Source of the DNA: Candidatus Omnitrophota bacterium
GTDB lineage: Bacteria > Ratteibacteria > UBA8468 > B48-G9 > JAFGKM01
NCBI GenBank assembly: GCA_023818785.1
Contig: JAMWCO010000012.1
Coordinates: forward strand, 1 to 17,071
DNA: 17,071 nucleotides
Direction: 5' to 3'
Within the stretch, counting starts at the first letter, position 1. Each line of letters begins with the position of its first letter. A model generated the notes under the pieces. The model saw nothing but the letters and a program-made list of their open reading frames with translations. It had not been told where the DNA came from and made no database searches. The position numbers and the translations under genes are program-made. Below are positions 6,870 through 14,738 of this stretch, one piece after another.

Positions 6870-7279
6870 TATTCAAATTCTGGAATAGTCCCTATAGCAA
6901 TCCTTTCAATGCCAGATTTTCTTGCAATATCCATAACATTAACTACTATACCATGTTTTGTTTCCTTGTCTCCCTTTATAATGAGAATTATATCTTCCTT
7001 TTTATTTTTTATCTCCTCTTTTAAAATATTCTCAAGTTGGTGAAGATTAACCTTTTTACCTTTAAATAATATAGTGCCATCCTCTGTTATATCAATGAAT
7101 ATTTCCTTTTCTTTTATTATATCAGTAGTTTCTGCTTTTGGTAATTTTACTTTTATTCCGGGTTGCATTATAAAACTTGAACTTAACATAAAAAATATAA
7201 TTAATTGAAAAACAACATCAACAAGAGGGGTTAAATTTATTTCGCCTTTTGTTAAACTATAATGCTTCCTGAATACCAT
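6869..7279 (-). CDS. exbD: ExbD/TolR-type biopolymer transporter
   Basis: A 136-residue inner-membrane protein that partners ExbB in proton-driven energisation of TonB. It has a short basic cytoplasmic N terminus, GEINLTPLVDVVFQLIIFF with the essential membrane Asp21, and a periplasmic domain containing KLPKAETT and DGTILFKGKKV, all characteristic. The TonB-like gene directly downstream supports ExbD over TolR. It is the first gene of the leftward string; the usual exbB/tolQ partner is missing, because immediately upstream lies the divergent regulatory gap and the TetR gene. The ATG at 7279-7277 has no convincing Shine-Dalgarno. Confidence 0.9.
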   Translation of the reverse strand: MVFRKHYSLTKGEINLTPLVDVVFQLIIFFMLSSSFIMQPGIKVKLPKAETTDIIKEKEIFIDITEDGTILFKGKKVNLHQLENILKEEIKNKKEDIILIIKGDKETKHGIVVNVMDIARKSGIERIAIGTIPEFE

Positions 7280-7312
7280 ATTTAAATTTTACTTTTTATT
7301 TTTATATATAGC

Positions 7313-7327
7313 AAGTTTACAAAACTT
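7313..7327. repeat. Inverted repeat AAGTTT-ACA-AAACTT
   Basis: A perfect 6-bp inverted repeat with a 3-base centre, overlapping the -35 box of the rightward promoter. It could be a second operator in the divergent region, possibly acting on exbD, but in such A/T-rich DNA a chance palindrome is quite possible. Confidence 0.35.
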
Positions 7328-7344
7328 AATTATGTTAGTATAAT
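7316..7344 (+). promoter_or_regulatory. Sigma-70-type promoter of the TetR/efflux operon
   Basis: TTTACA (7316-7321) and TATAAT (7339-7344) are separated by exactly 17 bases, one mismatch from the sigma-70 consensus overall. Transcription would start near 7350-7352, leaving a leader of only about 16-18 bases before the ATG at 7368. The predicted start point coincides with the left edge of the TetR-type palindrome, a good position for repression. Confidence 0.7.
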
Positions 7345-7351
7345 ATAAAAC

Positions 7352-7365
7352 TGACTGGTCAGTCA
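7352..7365. promoter_or_regulatory. Putative TetR-family operator (TGACTGGTCAGTCA)
   Basis: The arms TGACT and AGTCA are perfect inverted repeats around GGTC. This closely resembles operators of many TetR/AcrR repressors (TGAC-N6-GTCA type). It starts at the predicted transcription start and ends 2 bases before the start codon of the TetR gene, so binding would block the gene's own operon. Autoregulation is inferred from position and pattern; no second copy was noticed elsewhere in the window. Confidence 0.7.
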
Positions 7366-7367
7366 AA

Positions 7368-7940
7368 ATGAAAAATAAAAAAGAATTGATTTTAAAAGTA
7401 GCAGAAAAGATTATAAGTGAGAAAGGGTATACTGAAACAACTATTGATGAAATTACTAAAAAAGTAGGTATTGGGAAAGGCACTTTTTATCTTTATTTTA
7501 GAGACAAAGAAGATTTATTTTTCTCAATAATAAAAGAAGGTCTTGAAAAACTTATGGAAGAGATTAAAAAAGAAACTGAAATGATAGAAGACTTCTTTGA
7601 AAGATTAAAAAAAGGAATTGAAATATATCTTTCTTATCATGAAAAGAATTATTCACTTTTTAAAATTTTACTTCAAGAGAAACCATTCATAAAAAGAAAA
7701 AGTTTTGAAAATTTCTGGAAGGATTTTTTTAAAAAATGGGATAATTTTATGAAAGATGGATTTAGAAAAGAAATAGGAAAAGGGAAAATAAAAAGAATTA
7801 ATTTAGATGATATTATATATTCTCTAATTGGTATTTTACATGGGAATATTCACAAATGGATTATAGATGGAAGGCGATATCACCTTGTTGAAAAAAAAGA
7901 CATAATTTTTGAAATCTTTGTAAATGGAATTAAAAAATGA
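7368..7940 (+). CDS. TetR/AcrR family transcriptional regulator
   Basis: A 190-residue one-component repressor. The N-terminal DNA-binding domain is canonical: LILKVAEKIISEKGYTETT, then the helix-turn-helix in DEITKKVGIGKGTFYLYF (residues 27-44) and RDKEDLF. The C-terminal helical ligand domain (about 55-190) is diverse, as usual, so the inducer cannot be named. It heads the efflux operon and its stop overlaps the TolC-like start (ATGA). It very likely represses itself and the pump through the palindrome at 7352-7365, and is released when a pump substrate binds. There is no Shine-Dalgarno before the ATG because the operator occupies that space. Confidence 0.95.
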   Translation: MKNKKELILKVAEKIISEKGYTETTIDEITKKVGIGKGTFYLYFRDKEDLFFSIIKEGLEKLMEEIKKETEMIEDFFERLKKGIEIYLSYHEKNYSLFKILLQEKPFIKRKSFENFWKDFFKKWDNFMKDGFRKEIGKGKIKRINLDDIIYSLIGILHGNIHKWIIDGRRYHLVEKKDIIFEIFVNGIKK

Positions 7941-9229
7941 AGAAATTTTTAATATTATCTTTAATTTTTATTAATATTACCTTTTGTGAGGAAATACTAA
8001 CACTTACAGATTGTGTAAAAATTGCTATTGAAAATAATCTAAAATTAAAAATTTATAGAGATAAAATTGAACAAAACTACTATCAAACAGAAATATCCAG
8101 AAAATATTTATATCCATCTTTATCAGTTTCTTTTAATTATACATATCTTGGAGATTATGAAGGTATAACTTTTGGCAATTTCCCCCCTTTTAAAATATTG
8201 GATGATAATACCTACACTTTAAAATTTACAATAAGTCAACCATTATTCACTGGATGGGAAATAGAAAAGGGATTTGAAATAAGTAAGGAGTATTATGAAA
8301 AATCAAAAATTGACTATGAAAATGAATTCTCAAATATAATTATGGATGTTAAAAATGCATATTTTAATGTTTTGAAGGCAAAAAAGATTCTTCAAACATC
8401 TTTTAAATATAAAGAAAATCTTGAAAAACATTTAATAAATGCAAAAAGGATGTTTGAACTTGGTATGGCAACAAAACTTGACATTTTAAAGACAGAAGTT
8501 GCTTTAAAAAATGCTGAAACTAAAATAATTGAGAGCGAGAGTTATTTAAAAAAAGCAAAAGCAAATCTCAACTTTATTTTAAATAGATCCATTGAAAATG
8601 AATTTGAAGTTGAAGATATACTTGAAGAAAAAGAAGAAAAAAAGGATTATAACTGGTGGAAAGAGAATGCTTTAAAGGAGAGAAAAGAGATAAAGAGTTT
8701 TGCAAAAGTAATTTCTATTTATGAGAAAAATATAGAAATTGAAAGAAGCAATTTATATCCGCAGATTTATTTCTTTTTTAATTATAATATTGAGAAAGGA
8801 ACCCAGACATCAAGATATAGTTGGGGTGATAACTGGAATACAGGAATTTTACTTACTTATGATATATGGAACTGGAGACAGACAGAGGATAGGATAAAAA
8901 AAGCAGAAAAAGAGAAGGAAAGATTAGAGAAAGAATTTGAATTACTAAAAGATTCAATAGAAATGGAAGTCAAAAATATATATTTAAATTTAAAATCATT
9001 AGAAGAGAAGGTGAAAGAAATAGAAAAGCAGATAGAATTTGCAGAAGAAAATTTGAGAGTAGCAGAACTTCTTTATAATGAAGGACTTGCAACAAGTTTA
9101 GATGTAATTGAGGCAATTACCTCTTTAACAGAAACAAAAAATAATTATTTAAATGCTTTATATGAATATAAAATTACCTATATTCAACTTGAAAAGGCAA
9201 GTGGAATTTTAAAGATGGAGGGAAAATGA
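7937..9229 (+). CDS. TolC-family outer membrane efflux protein
   Basis: A 430-residue outer membrane channel subunit of the tripartite pump encoded here. Residues 1-17 (MKKFLILSLIFINITFC) are the signal peptide; the Cys is preceded by Phe, so no clear lipobox. Two repeats of the OEP fold follow. The first runs from LTLTDCVKIAIENNLKLK, with TISQPLFTGW forming beta strands. The second runs from about residue 250, with RSNLYPQIYFFFNY and ILLTYDIWNWRQ, then a long coiled coil and NEGLATSLDVIEA near the C terminus, a typical TolC motif. Start overlaps the TetR stop and stop overlaps the adaptor start, both ATGA, so the products should be made together. Confidence 0.93.
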   Translation: MKKFLILSLIFINITFCEEILTLTDCVKIAIENNLKLKIYRDKIEQNYYQTEISRKYLYPSLSVSFNYTYLGDYEGITFGNFPPFKILDDNTYTLKFTISQPLFTGWEIEKGFEISKEYYEKSKIDYENEFSNIIMDVKNAYFNVLKAKKILQTSFKYKENLEKHLINAKRMFELGMATKLDILKTEVALKNAETKIIESESYLKKAKANLNFILNRSIENEFEVEDILEEKEEKKDYNWWKENALKERKEIKSFAKVISIYEKNIEIERSNLYPQIYFFFNYNIEKGTQTSRYSWGDNWNTGILLTYDIWNWRQTEDRIKKAEKEKERLEKEFELLKDSIEMEVKNIYLNLKSLEEKVKEIEKQIEFAEENLRVAELLYNEGLATSLDVIEAITSLTETKNNYLNALYEYKITYIQLEKASGILKMEGK

Positions 9230-10335
9230 AAAAGATTATATATTTAATTTTGTTTTTAATAGTGATTTTGGCAATTTTATGGAATATTCATAAAAAAGAA
9301 AGAGATAAAAAAATTGAGATAATAGAAGAAGAAATACCTGTTGAAGTTGCCAAAGTTAAAGAAATTATTATAAAGGATGAGATTGAATGTATTGGAGAGA
9401 TTGAACCATACCAAAAGGTAGTAATTTATTCTGAAATAAGTGGAGAAGTTGAAAATTTAAATGTTAAAGAAGGAGATTATGTTAAAAAGGGTGATTTTAT
9501 AGCCCAGATTGATTATAAAAAAAGAAAAATTGATTATGAAAATATAGAAAATCAGATAAAGGCAACAGAAGTAAATCTTCAGAATATTAAAAAGGACTAC
9601 GAAAGGTTTATGAAATTATATAAAGAAGGAGTTATTTCAGAAAAAAAACTTGATGATATAAAAACAAGTTATGAAGTTATTTCTCATCAACTTGAATCAT
9701 TAAAAAAACAATTTGAACTTGCCAAAATCCGTATTAATGAAGCATTTATTTATTCTCCCATAAATGGATTTATAGCAGAAAAATTTATTGATGAAGGAGA
9801 ATTGATTACAGAGAGTTCTATGATGAGGTCTGTGCCTATTGTTTCTATTGTGGATATAAGTAAAGTAAAAATTATATTGCCTATTGGGAGTGAAGAAATT
9901 GGTAAAGTTAAAATTGGTCAGAATGTTTTAATTAAAATTGATGCATATCCTGAAAAAGATTTTTTTGGGGAAGTTTCAAAAATATATCCTATAGCAGATG
10001 AAAAAACAAGAAGAGTTAATGTAGAAGTTATTGTTGAAAATAAAAATTTTCTTATAAAGCCAGGGATGTATTGTAAAGGGATAATAATAGTGGGTGAAAG
10101 AAAAGTAATTTCTATTCCTCTTGATGCAGTTATGAAATTACCTGCCAGTGGAAATTATTATTGTTTTAAAGTTAAAGATAATACTGCTGAGAAAGTATAT
10201 ATAAAAGTTGGGGGAATTAAAGAAAATTATATAGAGATAAAGGAAGGATTAAATAAAAATGATGTTGTTATAGTGACATCTCACGGAATTCTTGATACAG
10301 GCAAAAAGATAAAAATAATAGGAGAAAAAATATGA
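9226..10335 (+). CDS. RND efflux periplasmic adaptor (membrane fusion protein)
   Basis: A 369-residue HlyD/AcrA-type adaptor bridging pump and channel. It has an N-terminal membrane anchor (residues 3-20), the first half of a lipoyl-like domain at 71-96 (SGEVENLNVKEGDYVKKGD), a coiled-coil hairpin (about 98-172, including YKEGVISEKKLDDIK) and the second lipoyl half (FIYSPINGFIAEKFIDEGE, 174-192). A beta-barrel (VKIGQNVLIKIDAYPEKDFFG) and a membrane-proximal domain follow, containing KPGMYCKGIIIVG and SIPLDAV. The short hairpin fits an RND rather than a type I secretion partner. No lipobox, so it is probably held by the transmembrane helix. It overlaps both neighbours by ATGA. Confidence 0.93.
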   Translation: MKKIIYLILFLIVILAILWNIHKKERDKKIEIIEEEIPVEVAKVKEIIIKDEIECIGEIEPYQKVVIYSEISGEVENLNVKEGDYVKKGDFIAQIDYKKRKIDYENIENQIKATEVNLQNIKKDYERFMKLYKEGVISEKKLDDIKTSYEVISHQLESLKKQFELAKIRINEAFIYSPINGFIAEKFIDEGELITESSMMRSVPIVSIVDISKVKIILPIGSEEIGKVKIGQNVLIKIDAYPEKDFFGEVSKIYPIADEKTRRVNVEVIVENKNFLIKPGMYCKGIIIVGERKVISIPLDAVMKLPASGNYYCFKVKDNTAEKVYIKVGGIKENYIEIKEGLNKNDVVIVTSHGILDTGKKIKIIGEKI

Positions 10336-13300
10336 ATCTGCCAGAATTTTCAGTTAGAAGACCATATACAACTTTAATGATTTTTCTTGCAATATTAATA
10401 ATTTCTTTTATAACAATACCTAAATTACCTGTTGACCTTATGCCTGAAATTGAAGTTCCAGTTATTTCTGTGATAGTCCCTTATCCAGGAGTAAATGCTT
10501 CAGATGTTGAGAATGATGTAACAAAATATCTTGAAGATTATTTAATAGGTATTGAAGATCTTGATGAATTAAATTCAATTTCAAAGGATAATCTTTCTAT
10601 TGTTAGTTGTAAATTTAAATGGGGTAAAAACCTTGATGTAGCAGTAAATGATGTAAAAGATAGACTTGATTTTGCTAAAAAAGATATTTATAAACATGCT
10701 CCAGATGCAGAAGAACCAATGATATTTAAGTTTTCAACATCAATGACTCCTGTTTTAGTTTTATCTGTATCATCAAAGACATTGTGGAAGGATTTGTATT
10801 ATATTGCAGATAGACAGATTTCAGACCAGATAAAAAGAGCAGAAGGTGTTGGAACAGTTATGATTTTTGGTGGAATAAAAAGGCAAATTAATATCTATCT
10901 TGATTGGGAAAAAATAAATGGTTATAAAATACCACCAGATTTAATAATTCACAGATTGATAGAAGAAAATATTGATTTTCCTCTTGGAGAGATAAAAAAA
11001 GGTAGAAGAAATTATTTCTTAAGGATTAAAGGAAGATTTGTTCATCCTGAGGAAATTAGAGACATTTTAATTAAAACAATTGAAGGAAGACCAATATATT
11101 TAAAAGATGTTGCAAAAGTTGACGATTATTATGAGGAAGAAAAATCAAAAGCATATACAAATGGAGAAGAAACACTTATTTTAATAGTCCAAAAACAATC
11201 AGGAAGAAATACTGTTGTTGTTTCAAATAATGTAAGAAAGAAGATTAAAGAGATTAGAAATGTTATTCCAAATGAGATAAAAATTGATGTTTTATTTGAT
11301 TCGGCAGAAATGATAATAAAATCAATAAAAAACCTTGTAAATACTATAATAACTGCTGGTATTCTTGTTATTCTTGTGACTGTTTTTCTTTTAAGAAGAA
11401 CTAATTTAAGTTTCATTGTTTCTATATCAATTCCTTTTTCTTTAATATGTGCATTTTTATTCCTTTATATTGGTAAATTTACAATAAATATTATATCTCT
11501 TATGTCTCTTGCAATTGCAATTGGTATGGTTGTTGATAATTCAATTGTTATACTTGAAAATATTACAAGACACTTTGAGGAAGGTGAAAGAATTGAAAAA
11601 GCAAGTATTTATGGAGCAAGTGAAGTTGGGACTCCTATTATTGCTTCAACAATTACAACTATTGTTGTTTTTATTCCTTTAATCTTTACAAAAGGTTTTA
11701 TAAGTATAATTTTCAAACAACTTGGTTATATTGTTTCTACAACAATTTTTATGTCACTTATTGTTGCTTTAATGCTTGTGCCTATGCTTTCTTCAAAAAT
11801 TATAAAAAAAAGAGAGCACAAAGAAACAAAATTTTATAAAATTGGAGAAATATTTTTGAAGAAGGTAGACGATATTTATACTGATTTATTAAAATGGTGT
11901 TTAAAACATAGAAACTTATTTCTTTATATAATTCTAATTCTATTTTTTATATCCATTTTTCTTTTTAAATTTATAGGTGTAGAATTTTTCCCTGATGCAG
12001 ACACAGGAAGGATAGAGACAACAATCTTAATGAATCCAGCAACTCGTCTTGAAGAAACAGATAAAGTTGTTAAAAAGATTGGAGAAATTTATGAGGAAGA
12101 AATACCAGAAATGATTGCCTGGTATGGAATGTGTGGAGAATCTGCAACTGGGATATATTCAGCAATTGGAAGGGAAGAGGGTTCTTATGCTGGAAGTATA
12201 TCTGCACGACTTTTATGGAGAGAAGAAAGAAAAAGAACTGACAAAGAAATGGCGGAAATTATAAGAAAAAGAGTAAAAGATATACCTGGAATTGAATTAT
12301 TTTCTATTTCAACTGCAAGTCCACTACAATCAATGCTTATGGGTGGAGCAAAACAAATTGAAATAGAACTTAAAGGTTCAGACCTTAATAAAATTGTTAA
12401 ATATAGTGAAATGTTAAAGGAAAAAATAGAGAAAATACCTGGTGCAGTTAATGTTGACATTTCTTACAAAAAGGACAGGATAGAATTACATCTTAAAGTA
12501 GATAAAGAAAAGACAAAAAATTTAGGTATTTCAACAGCACAGATTTCTCAAATTTTAAGAAATTATATTTATGGATATACTGCAACAAAATATAGAGAAG
12601 GTGGAGAGGATTTTGATATTTTTGTTCAATTAGAAGAATTTCAAAGGTATAATATTGAAAAAATAGAAGAGATGCCTTTATTTACATCTTCTGGAAAGGT
12701 TATTAAATTGAAAGATGTTGCTAAAATAGAATTTGAGCCAGGTCCTGTTCAAATAGATAGAAAAAATAGACAAAGAATTGTTAAGGTTAGATGTGATACA
12801 TATAAAAGAGCAATGAGCAAAGTAGTAGAAGATATTAAAAATGAAATAAAAAATTTGAATATACCAAAAGATATTATTATTGATTATGGAGGGATGGTAA
12901 AAGAGCAAAGAGAAAGTTTTGCTGACTTAAGATTATTACTCATTCTTGGAGTTGTTCTTGTTTATATGGTTATGGTTGCTCAATTTGAATCATTTAAAAC
13001 ACCTTTTATAATTTTCTTTTCTATACCATTTACATTTATTGGGAGTATAATCTTTTTACTTATTACTGGCGTAAACTTTTCTGTTGCTTCATTTATGTCT
13101 ATAATAATGCTTATGGGAGTTGTTGTTAATAATGCTATTGTTCTTGTTGATTATATAAATATTTTAAGGACAACAGGATATGAATTACTTGATGCAATAA
13201 TAAAAGGAGCAAGAAATAGATTAAGACCTATAATGATGACTTCTTTAACAACAATTTTCGGGATGATACCTATGGCACTTGGGAAAGGTACTGGTGGAGA

Positions 13301-13409
13301 AATATGGCAATCATTTGGAGTTCCTGCAATTGGTGGATTTTTAGTTTCATGGATTATTACGCTTTTGCTTGTTCCTGTTATTTATTTGATGATGAATAAG
13401 GAGAAATAA
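10332..13409 (+). CDS. RND family efflux pump, inner-membrane permease
   Basis: A 1025-residue AcrB-like transporter, full length for the family. The N terminus (FSVRRPYTTLMI, LPVDLMPEIEVPVISV, YPGVNASDVE) is diagnostic. Two blocks of transmembrane helices (about 335-490 and 865-1020) alternate with large periplasmic loops. In TM4 the motif is GMVVDNSIVILEN, so one membrane Asp (402) is kept while the second position of AcrB's Asp407/Asp408 pair is Asn403. In TM10 the AcrB Lys940 region reads GVVVNNAIVLVDY. These changes occur in many non-proteobacterial RND pumps. With the adaptor and channel upstream it forms a drug or metabolite exporter; the substrate cannot be read from sequence. No obvious heavy-metal signature was seen. 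Confidence 0.95.
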   Translation: MNLPEFSVRRPYTTLMIFLAILIISFITIPKLPVDLMPEIEVPVISVIVPYPGVNASDVENDVTKYLEDYLIGIEDLDELNSISKDNLSIVSCKFKWGKNLDVAVNDVKDRLDFAKKDIYKHAPDAEEPMIFKFSTSMTPVLVLSVSSKTLWKDLYYIADRQISDQIKRAEGVGTVMIFGGIKRQINIYLDWEKINGYKIPPDLIIHRLIEENIDFPLGEIKKGRRNYFLRIKGRFVHPEEIRDILIKTIEGRPIYLKDVAKVDDYYEEEKSKAYTNGEETLILIVQKQSGRNTVVVSNNVRKKIKEIRNVIPNEIKIDVLFDSAEMIIKSIKNLVNTIITAGILVILVTVFLLRRTNLSFIVSISIPFSLICAFLFLYIGKFTINIISLMSLAIAIGMVVDNSIVILENITRHFEEGERIEKASIYGASEVGTPIIASTITTIVVFIPLIFTKGFISIIFKQLGYIVSTTIFMSLIVALMLVPMLSSKIIKKREHKETKFYKIGEIFLKKVDDIYTDLLKWCLKHRNLFLYIILILFFISIFLFKFIGVEFFPDADTGRIETTILMNPATRLEETDKVVKKIGEIYEEEIPEMIAWYGMCGESATGIYSAIGREEGSYAGSISARLLWREERKRTDKEMAEIIRKRVKDIPGIELFSISTASPLQSMLMGGAKQIEIELKGSDLNKIVKYSEMLKEKIEKIPGAVNVDISYKKDRIELHLKVDKEKTKNLGISTAQISQILRNYIYGYTATKYREGGEDFDIFVQLEEFQRYNIEKIEEMPLFTSSGKVIKLKDVAKIEFEPGPVQIDRKNRQRIVKVRCDTYKRAMSKVVEDIKNEIKNLNIPKDIIIDYGGMVKEQRESFADLRLLLILGVVLVYMVMVAQFESFKTPFIIFFSIPFTFIGSIIFLLITGVNFSVASFMSIIMLMGVVVNNAIVLVDYINILRTTGYELLDAIIKGARNRLRPIMMTSLTTIFGMIPMALGKGTGGEIWQSFGVPAIGGFLVSWIITLLLVPVIYLMMNKEK

Positions 13410-13420
13410 TATTCTAAAGG

Positions 13421-13449
13421 TTGATTTATATCTAAAAAAATGGTAAAAA
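13421..13449 (+). promoter_or_regulatory. Weak candidate promoter ahead of the DUF3108 lipoprotein gene
   Basis: TTGATT (13421-13426), a 17-base spacer and TAAAAA (13444-13449) lie in the 64-bp gap after the pump gene, the longest gap in the rightward string. Each box is a partial match and the region is A/T-rich, so this may be chance. No convincing terminator was seen in the same gap. Confidence 0.25.
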
Positions 13450-13473
13450 TTTAATAGTTTTTAGGGGTGTTAA

Positions 13474-14526
13474 ATGAAAGAATATATAATTTTAGTAAGC
13501 ATTTTCTTTTTTCTATCTGGTTGTATATGCGAAAAAAAAGAAAAGAGAGAAAAAGATTTAGAGCAAATTCCACAAGTTTATTTTAAAGAAGAAATTGAGG
13601 AGAAACCAGAAGAAGTTAAGGAAGAAATTCCAGAAAAAATTGAGGAGACAGAAATTGAAAAGGAAGAAGTAGAATTAAAAAAAAATTTAAAACCAGAAAT
13701 AAAAGACCAAGTCGCTATTTTACCAAAAGAAGAAAAATTAATATCAAAAAAAGAAAAGAAATTTGAAGAACCTCTTCCTGAAATATACCTTAAGAAATGG
13801 GATGGAGAATGTTTAATTTATAATCTAAAATGGAATTTAATGAATTTTGGAAATGCGATTGTTATATGTCTTGAAGAAAAAGAGAGTTTTCATCTTACTG
13901 GCATTAGTATACCTACTGGATTACCTGCTCAGATAGGTTATGGATATAACAGAATTGATTCTTTTATTGATAAAAAAACAGGGAAAACAAAATATTTTTA
14001 TTTATATACAAAAACAGGTGGGAAAGAAAAAATAACAGAAATATTTTTTGACTGGAATGCCAAGCAATATACTTGTATAGAAAAAAAATATAAAAATAAA
14101 AAATTATATTCAACAAAAAGAAATATAATTAAATTTAAAGAAGATATTTTTGATTCTCTTTCAATTTTTTATTTTTTAAGAAATACCAATCTTGAAAATA
14201 TTCAAAATACTGAATTTCCTATTGCATTACCTGAAAAATGGTATTTGAAAATAAACTTTAAAGGGAGGAAAATAAAGAGATTACCAAATTTAGGAGAGAA
14301 GGAAGTATTCATAGTTGAACCAGTTGCAAGAAGTAAAAGAGAAAGATTTAAAGATGGAAGGATGGATATATGGATAACAACAGATGAGAGAAATCCAGTA
14401 TATTTTGAAGGTAAGGTTTCTGTAGGAAAGGCAACTTTAATTTTAAGTGAAGTCCAGAAAATTGATTCAAAGACTCAAAATGATATAAATAAAATTATTG
14501 AAAATTTTATAAAACAAAGAGGATAA
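13474..14526 (+). CDS. DUF3108 lipoprotein with long charged linker
   Basis: A 350-residue lipoprotein. The signal peptide ends with the lipobox LSGC, lipidated Cys17. Residues about 19-105 are a strongly Glu/Lys-rich linker with repeated EE-KPEE-VKEE-type runs, likely extended or helical, which could hold the domain away from the membrane. From about residue 110 the sequence matches DUF3108: YNLKWNLMNFGNA, YGYNRIDSFID, the DSLSIFYFLRN motif and GRMDIWITTDERNPVYFEG. DUF3108 proteins are periplasmic and of unknown function; some are placed with envelope biogenesis genes. The ATG is preceded by AGGGGTG as Shine-Dalgarno. It is followed by hypC after only 2 bases. Confidence 0.85.
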   Translation: MKEYIILVSIFFFLSGCICEKKEKREKDLEQIPQVYFKEEIEEKPEEVKEEIPEKIEETEIEKEEVELKKNLKPEIKDQVAILPKEEKLISKKEKKFEEPLPEIYLKKWDGECLIYNLKWNLMNFGNAIVICLEEKESFHLTGISIPTGLPAQIGYGYNRIDSFIDKKTGKTKYFYLYTKTGGKEKITEIFFDWNAKQYTCIEKKYKNKKLYSTKRNIIKFKEDIFDSLSIFYFLRNTNLENIQNTEFPIALPEKWYLKINFKGRKIKRLPNLGEKEVFIVEPVARSKRERFKDGRMDIWITTDERNPVYFEGKVSVGKATLILSEVQKIDSKTQNDINKIIENFIKQRG

Positions 14527-14528
14527 AA

Positions 14529-14738
14529 ATGTGTCTTGCAATTCCAATGAAAGTTGAAAAAATAATGGGTGATTTTGCTATTGTTTCTATTGGTAAAAAT
14601 AAAAGGAAAGTTAATATTTCATTTATTGGGAAATTAAAAAAAGGAGATTATGTGATTGTTCATGCTGGTTTTGCTATTGAGAAATTAAGTAAAACTGATG
14701 CAGATGAAACACTTAAAATTATAGAACAACTAAAATGA
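14529..14738 (+). CDS. hypC: [NiFe] hydrogenase maturation chaperone HypC
   Basis: A 69-residue HypC/HupF protein beginning MCLAIPMKV, whose Cys2 (exposed after Met removal) helps carry the iron for the Fe(CN)2CO group. His45 in VHAGFAI is the other conserved position. Works in complex with HypD and delivers the iron group to the hydrogenase large-subunit precursor. Length is slightly under the common 75-90 residues but the domain is complete. It starts 2 bases after the DUF3108 stop and its own stop overlaps hypD (ATGA). Confidence 0.96.
   Translation: MCLAIPMKVEKIMGDFAIVSIGKNKRKVNISFIGKLKKGDYVIVHAGFAIEKLSKTDADETLKIIEQLK

Larger units (their letters stand above)
7280..7367. promoter_or_regulatory. 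Divergent intergenic region between exbD and the TetR gene
   Basis: This 88-bp A/T-rich gap is the only place where the two gene strings diverge, so promoters in both directions are expected. The rightward promoter and operator are clear and listed separately. For the leftward direction I find only weak matches (for example TATATA near 7303-7308 read on the minus strand, without a good -35 box), so the exbD promoter is not assigned. A perfect inverted repeat AAGTTT-ACA-AAACTT also lies here (7313-7327). Confidence 0.7.

Noticed and set aside
13432..13464. CTAAAAA...TTTTTAG hairpin after the pump gene as a terminator
   Set aside because: The stem is nearly all A/T with a long loop and no T-tract after it, so it is not a credible intrinsic terminator.
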